A DNA stretch of 64,000 bases from Paenibacillus woosongensis (lineage in GTDB: Bacteria > Bacillota > Bacilli > Paenibacillales > Paenibacillaceae), in NCBI RefSeq assembly GCF_030122845.1, contig NZ_CP126084.1, positions 3,720,001 to 3,784,000 on the forward strand, in the 5' to 3' direction. The first letter of the stretch is position 1, and every line of letters starts with the position of its first letter. A program made the position numbers and the translations under genes. The notes below the pieces were generated by a model. That model was not told the origin of the DNA, did not search any database, and saw nothing but the letters and a program-made list of their open reading frames with translations. This document shows, one piece after another, positions 61,038 through 64,000 of this stretch.

Positions 61038-61708
61038 GAATGCGGAACCTCTAATCGATAGCCAACGCCGCGAGTCGTGCTAATTTCAACGTTTGCACCC
61101 AATTGCTTTAAACGCTCGCGAAGTCGCTTGATATGGGTATTCAAGGTATAATCGTCCCCCTCATAATCATGTCCCCAAATTTTCTCCATGATCATGCTGC
61201 GTTCCATGATGTGATTTGGACGGCTAGCCAGCAAGGCTAACAGCTCAAATTCTTTCAACGGCATCACAAGAGTACGCTCACCTGTCGATACTTCATAGGT
61301 TTGACGACTAATGGTCACATTGCCTACCTGAATCACCGACTGATACTCCTTTTCAAATCTCCTTAGGATAACAGCGATGCGGAATAGCAGCTCCTTCGGC
61401 TCGAACGGCTTCACCACATAATCTTCCGATCCCGCCAAAAATCCTTTTGTCTTGTCTTCCAGTTCGCCTTTCGCGGTTAGAAGCAGAACCGGAATGCCGT
61501 AGTCTTTGCTTAAGATCTTCGTTAATTCAATTCCGTCCATTCCGGGCATCATCACGTCAACCACAGCCAGGTCAGGCACTTCGCTCTCCAGCATATCTAA
61601 GGCTTCTGATGCGTTATTCGCGTTTAACACTTGATATCCTTCACGTGTGAGATGAATGCTAACAAGCTGTAAAATGTTCTTATCGTCATCAATTACAATG
61701 ATCTTCAT
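61034..61708 (-). CDS. OmpR-family response regulator (HssR-like)
   Basis: 224 aa: receiver KIIVIDDDKNILQLVSIHLT with Asp in LAVVDVMMPGMDG and VVKPFEPKEL; winged helix MPLKEFELLALLASRPNHIM, VWG-type IWGHDYEGDDYTLNTHIKRL, RGVGYRLE. First gene of the pair, downstream of the MMPL gene but separated from it by a terminator. Confidence 0.9.
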   Translation of the reverse strand: MKIIVIDDDKNILQLVSIHLTREGYQVLNANNASEALDMLESEVPDLAVVDVMMPGMDGIELTKILSKDYGIPVLLLTAKGELEDKTKGFLAGSEDYVVKPFEPKELLFRIAVILRRFEKEYQSVIQVGNVTISRQTYEVSTGERTLVMPLKEFELLALLASRPNHIMERSMIMEKIWGHDYEGDDYTLNTHIKRLRERLKQLGANVEISTTRGVGYRLEVPHS

Positions 61709-61725
61709 CGGAGCCCCCCTCAGCC

Positions 61726-61764
61726 AAAAAATGCAGAGACCGTAGAAATAGTCTCTGCATTTTT
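61726..61764 (-). terminator. Terminator of the MMPL transporter gene
   Basis: AAAAATGCAGAGAC (61727-61740) pairs with GTCTCTGCATTTTT (61751-61764), a 14-bp perfect stem. Confidence 0.88.
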
Positions 61765-61768
61765 CAAA

Positions 61769-63874
61769 TTACTTAACCTTATCCTTCTCAAAAAATAAGA
61801 TAACAGCTGGCAACAATATTCCGCGCACCAAGAATGTATCCATCAGAATACCGATGGCTACAATGAAGCCGAAAACGAACAAGTCGGCAATAGGCATAGT
61901 CATTAGCGCTGCGAACGTGGCTGCTAATATTAAACCGGCCGAAGAGATGACGCCGCCCGTGTTACGAATGGCAATCTCTAACGCTTCCTTCACCTTATGG
62001 GATTTACGTTCCTCTAAGAAACGGGATACCAGAATAATGTTATAATCGATGCCCAATGCGACAAGGAAAATAAAGGAATATACAGGAACACGGGTACTTA
62101 TCGCATCATAACCAAAGAAGGCATCAACAAGGAACAGACCAAGTCCTAATGCAGCTACGAATGAGGCCAGGATGGTAGCCATCATGTAAGCTGACATTCG
62201 GATCGATTTAGTCAGAACGAACAGCAAGCCAAGAATGAGTACCGTCTCAAGGACAACAATCAGCCATATATCGCGGTTATTCACCTCGCGCTCATCAACC
62301 AGCTTCGGTGTAACACCACCATAATGAATCTCGCCGGTTATCCCTGCATCGGCTAACATTTCATTGCTACCTTCGCGCAGCTCTTGGACCAGATCTATGG
62401 CTTCTACCGAATACGGATTAAGCTCAAGGCTCATGCTGTATTTTAGTGCTGTATTATCCTCCGATACACTGTTTAACCTAACCGACGCAACGTTGTCTTC
62501 GTCAAGCAATCTCGTACGAAGCGCCTCGATTTGTTCTTCAGACAGAGCCTGATCACTTTCCACCAAGATCGAAGTAGGTGCTAGCTCTCCCTTATTAAAC
62601 CGAGTTTCCACAATCTCATATCCTTCGCGAGAAGGTAAGTCTTTCGGAAACGATTTTACCATATCGAACTCATAATTCAAGTTAAACACATTAAGTGCAG
62701 TTACGACCATTAAAATCGCTATCAGTCCACCCGATAATCCTGGCTTGTTGACTACAAATTTAGCTACTGGACCCCAGAAACCATGTTTGATTTCTTCATC
62801 TTTACCGAACTTAGGCACTCTTGGCCAGAATGCTTTACGCCCGAACAGTGTAAACAGGGCAGGTACCAGCGTGACCGATGCGATCATAATAATGAGCATG
62901 GTGGTACCGAATATAGGCGCGAAATTCTGGTAATCCCGGAAGCTTGCGAAGAATAAAACAAGCATTGCTGCAAATATTGTACCGCCTGCAAGGAATACCG
63001 GCATGCCTGTAGCACGCATGGCATACTTCATAGCCTCGTACTTGCTCTCGTAATGATTCAACTCCTCACGGAAGCGCGAGAAGACGAACAAGGAGTAATC
63101 AATAACTGCCGCGAACAGGAGGATACTCATAATCGAGGTTGTCGAGTTATTAATTTCCAACCCGCCTGCGCCCATCAAGGCAACGACCTGATTTGTAACT
63201 TGGTAGACAATCGCTGTCGCCAATAAGGGAATGAGCGCCAACAAAGGGGATCGGTAAATAGTAATTAGAAGCAATAAAATAATCCCGATCGTCGCCAGCA
63301 ATAACACGATGTCCGCACGTTCAAATAGCTTTAACGTATCGCCAGCAATACCTGCAGGACCCGTTATTCGAAATACGGTGTCCGTAAATCCTTGCGCGGC
63401 TTCATTTCCGACCTGTGCGACAGCATCGATCGTTTCGCCAATCTGACGGCTGTCGGCTGCCGGGTCTAGGGTCATTGGAATAATCATCGTGGATTTATCC
63501 TCAGACATGAAAGCAGCGGTTGCTTGAGGCGGCAATTTGGCAATATCTACAATTTGGTCAACGCCTGCCACATCTGCCGATATAATCGCATTCATAATCT
63601 CGGTTACTGCCGAGAGATTTACTTCGCCATTTTCATTATGAAACACGAGAATGCCTGGCGTACCTTGATCATTTGGAAAGTACTGCTCCAGCTTTTCATT
63701 CGCAATGATAGATGGTGCATCATTTGGTAACGATTGGAAATTGGTCACCTTATAGTTGCTTAATTGGGGTCCGGCGCTTAAACCAATCATAAGAACGAGC
63801 CAAACCACAAGTGTAATCCACATACCTCTCTTTGTCGTAACCCAATCTGTAATTGATGTCAATAGTGACTTCAT
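61769..63874 (-). CDS. MMPL-family RND transporter (YdfJ-like)
   Basis: About 701 aa with twelve membrane helices in two similar halves, each with a large extracellular loop. Motifs: IDYSLFVFSRFREELNHYES (first half) and LGIDYNIILVSRFLEERKSH (second half), the GxD-Y/F-x6-R-x2-E signature of MMPL proteins. Exports lipids or drugs by proton motive force. ATG 63874 has AAGGAGG 5 nt upstream; the frame open to 63994 is not supported. Convergent regulation by the HssRS-like pair is possible but unproven. Confidence 0.9.
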   Translation of the reverse strand: MKSLLTSITDWVTTKRGMWITLVVWLVLMIGLSAGPQLSNYKVTNFQSLPNDAPSIIANEKLEQYFPNDQGTPGILVFHNENGEVNLSAVTEIMNAIISADVAGVDQIVDIAKLPPQATAAFMSEDKSTMIIPMTLDPAADSRQIGETIDAVAQVGNEAAQGFTDTVFRITGPAGIAGDTLKLFERADIVLLLATIGIILLLLITIYRSPLLALIPLLATAIVYQVTNQVVALMGAGGLEINNSTTSIMSILLFAAVIDYSLFVFSRFREELNHYESKYEAMKYAMRATGMPVFLAGGTIFAAMLVLFFASFRDYQNFAPIFGTTMLIIMIASVTLVPALFTLFGRKAFWPRVPKFGKDEEIKHGFWGPVAKFVVNKPGLSGGLIAILMVVTALNVFNLNYEFDMVKSFPKDLPSREGYEIVETRFNKGELAPTSILVESDQALSEEQIEALRTRLLDEDNVASVRLNSVSEDNTALKYSMSLELNPYSVEAIDLVQELREGSNEMLADAGITGEIHYGGVTPKLVDEREVNNRDIWLIVVLETVLILGLLFVLTKSIRMSAYMMATILASFVAALGLGLFLVDAFFGYDAISTRVPVYSFIFLVALGIDYNIILVSRFLEERKSHKVKEALEIAIRNTGGVISSAGLILAATFAALMTMPIADLFVFGFIVAIGILMDTFLVRGILLPAVILFFEKDKVK

Positions 63875-64000
63875 CTTTTCCTCCTTGATTTCCATTATCG
63901 ATACATAAATCATGTTTCTACGGCTTTCATCATATTCTACGAATCTAAACTCTAAATAAACTCTTATAGAATTTCCAGAAAATGTAAGATACACGAAAAA

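Overview
The window looks like a chromosomal segment of a Paenibacillus-like, spore-forming Bacillota. Supporting this are a Spo0E-type phosphatase, AraR operators of the Bacillus type, a Bacillus-type LexA (DinR) box, strong AGGAGG ribosome binding sites with frequent GTG/TTG starts, several ABC sugar importers and YesM/YesN-type two-component pairs. The genus is an inference from gene content, not from a marker gene.

Layout. (1) 1-3.6 kb: the 5' part of a type I-C CRISPR-Cas locus on the minus strand (cas3, cas5c, start of cas8c). Between cas3 and cas5c the plus strand encodes what looks like a complete crRNA-like small RNA with promoter, type I-C repeat-like hairpin, short pseudo-spacer and terminator. 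Its pseudo-spacer matches the cas5 promoter next to a TTC PAM, so it is a candidate RNA-guided autorepressor of the cas operon. (2) 4-20 kb: SH3b protein, cell-wall amidase, a Ugp-like ABC importer with phosphohydrolases, GbsR-like regulator, lone CobQ-like synthetase domain, multiple-monosaccharide ABC importer with a cre site, TetR regulator and oleate hydratase. (3) 20-28 kb: Spo0E-like protein, DUF805 protein, and the arabinose regulon (araA, araR, then araD-araB-araM behind a leader of about 540 nt) with two AraR operators. (4) 28-29.5 kb: an SOS-box-controlled pair (WYL-like protein with KQST repeats, and a LexA-N-terminus-like winged helix protein), two microORFs and an array of palindromic repeats that recurs near 13.3 kb. 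(5) 29.5-44.7 kb: a PBSX/XkdK-type contractile tail cluster with repressor, ImmA-type protease, ArpU-like activator, sheath, tube, tape measure, baseplate, fibre, holin and lysin, but no terminase, portal, capsid or integrase. This is best read as an R-type tailocin. The tail chaperone has a canonical A AAA AAC slippery site for -1 frameshifting. (6) 44.7-50.6 kb: pseudogene debris, then a compact RiPP cluster. It has a 42-residue peptide with four CX3C-spaced cysteines, two radical SAM/SPASM enzymes and an ABC exporter, resembling thuricin CD-type sactipeptide loci. (7) 50.6-64 kb: a CUT1 sugar ABC importer with YesM/YesN regulators, hybrid cluster protein with an Fnr-type site, a decayed ABC ATPase, an HssRS-like two-component pair and an MMPL transporter.

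The strongest candidates for unreported biology are the crRNA-like RNA at 1015-1098 and the near-leaderless four-cysteine sactipeptide cluster at 45.9-50.6 kb. The tailocin with its programmed frameshift and tightly wired repressor/promoter switch comes next.
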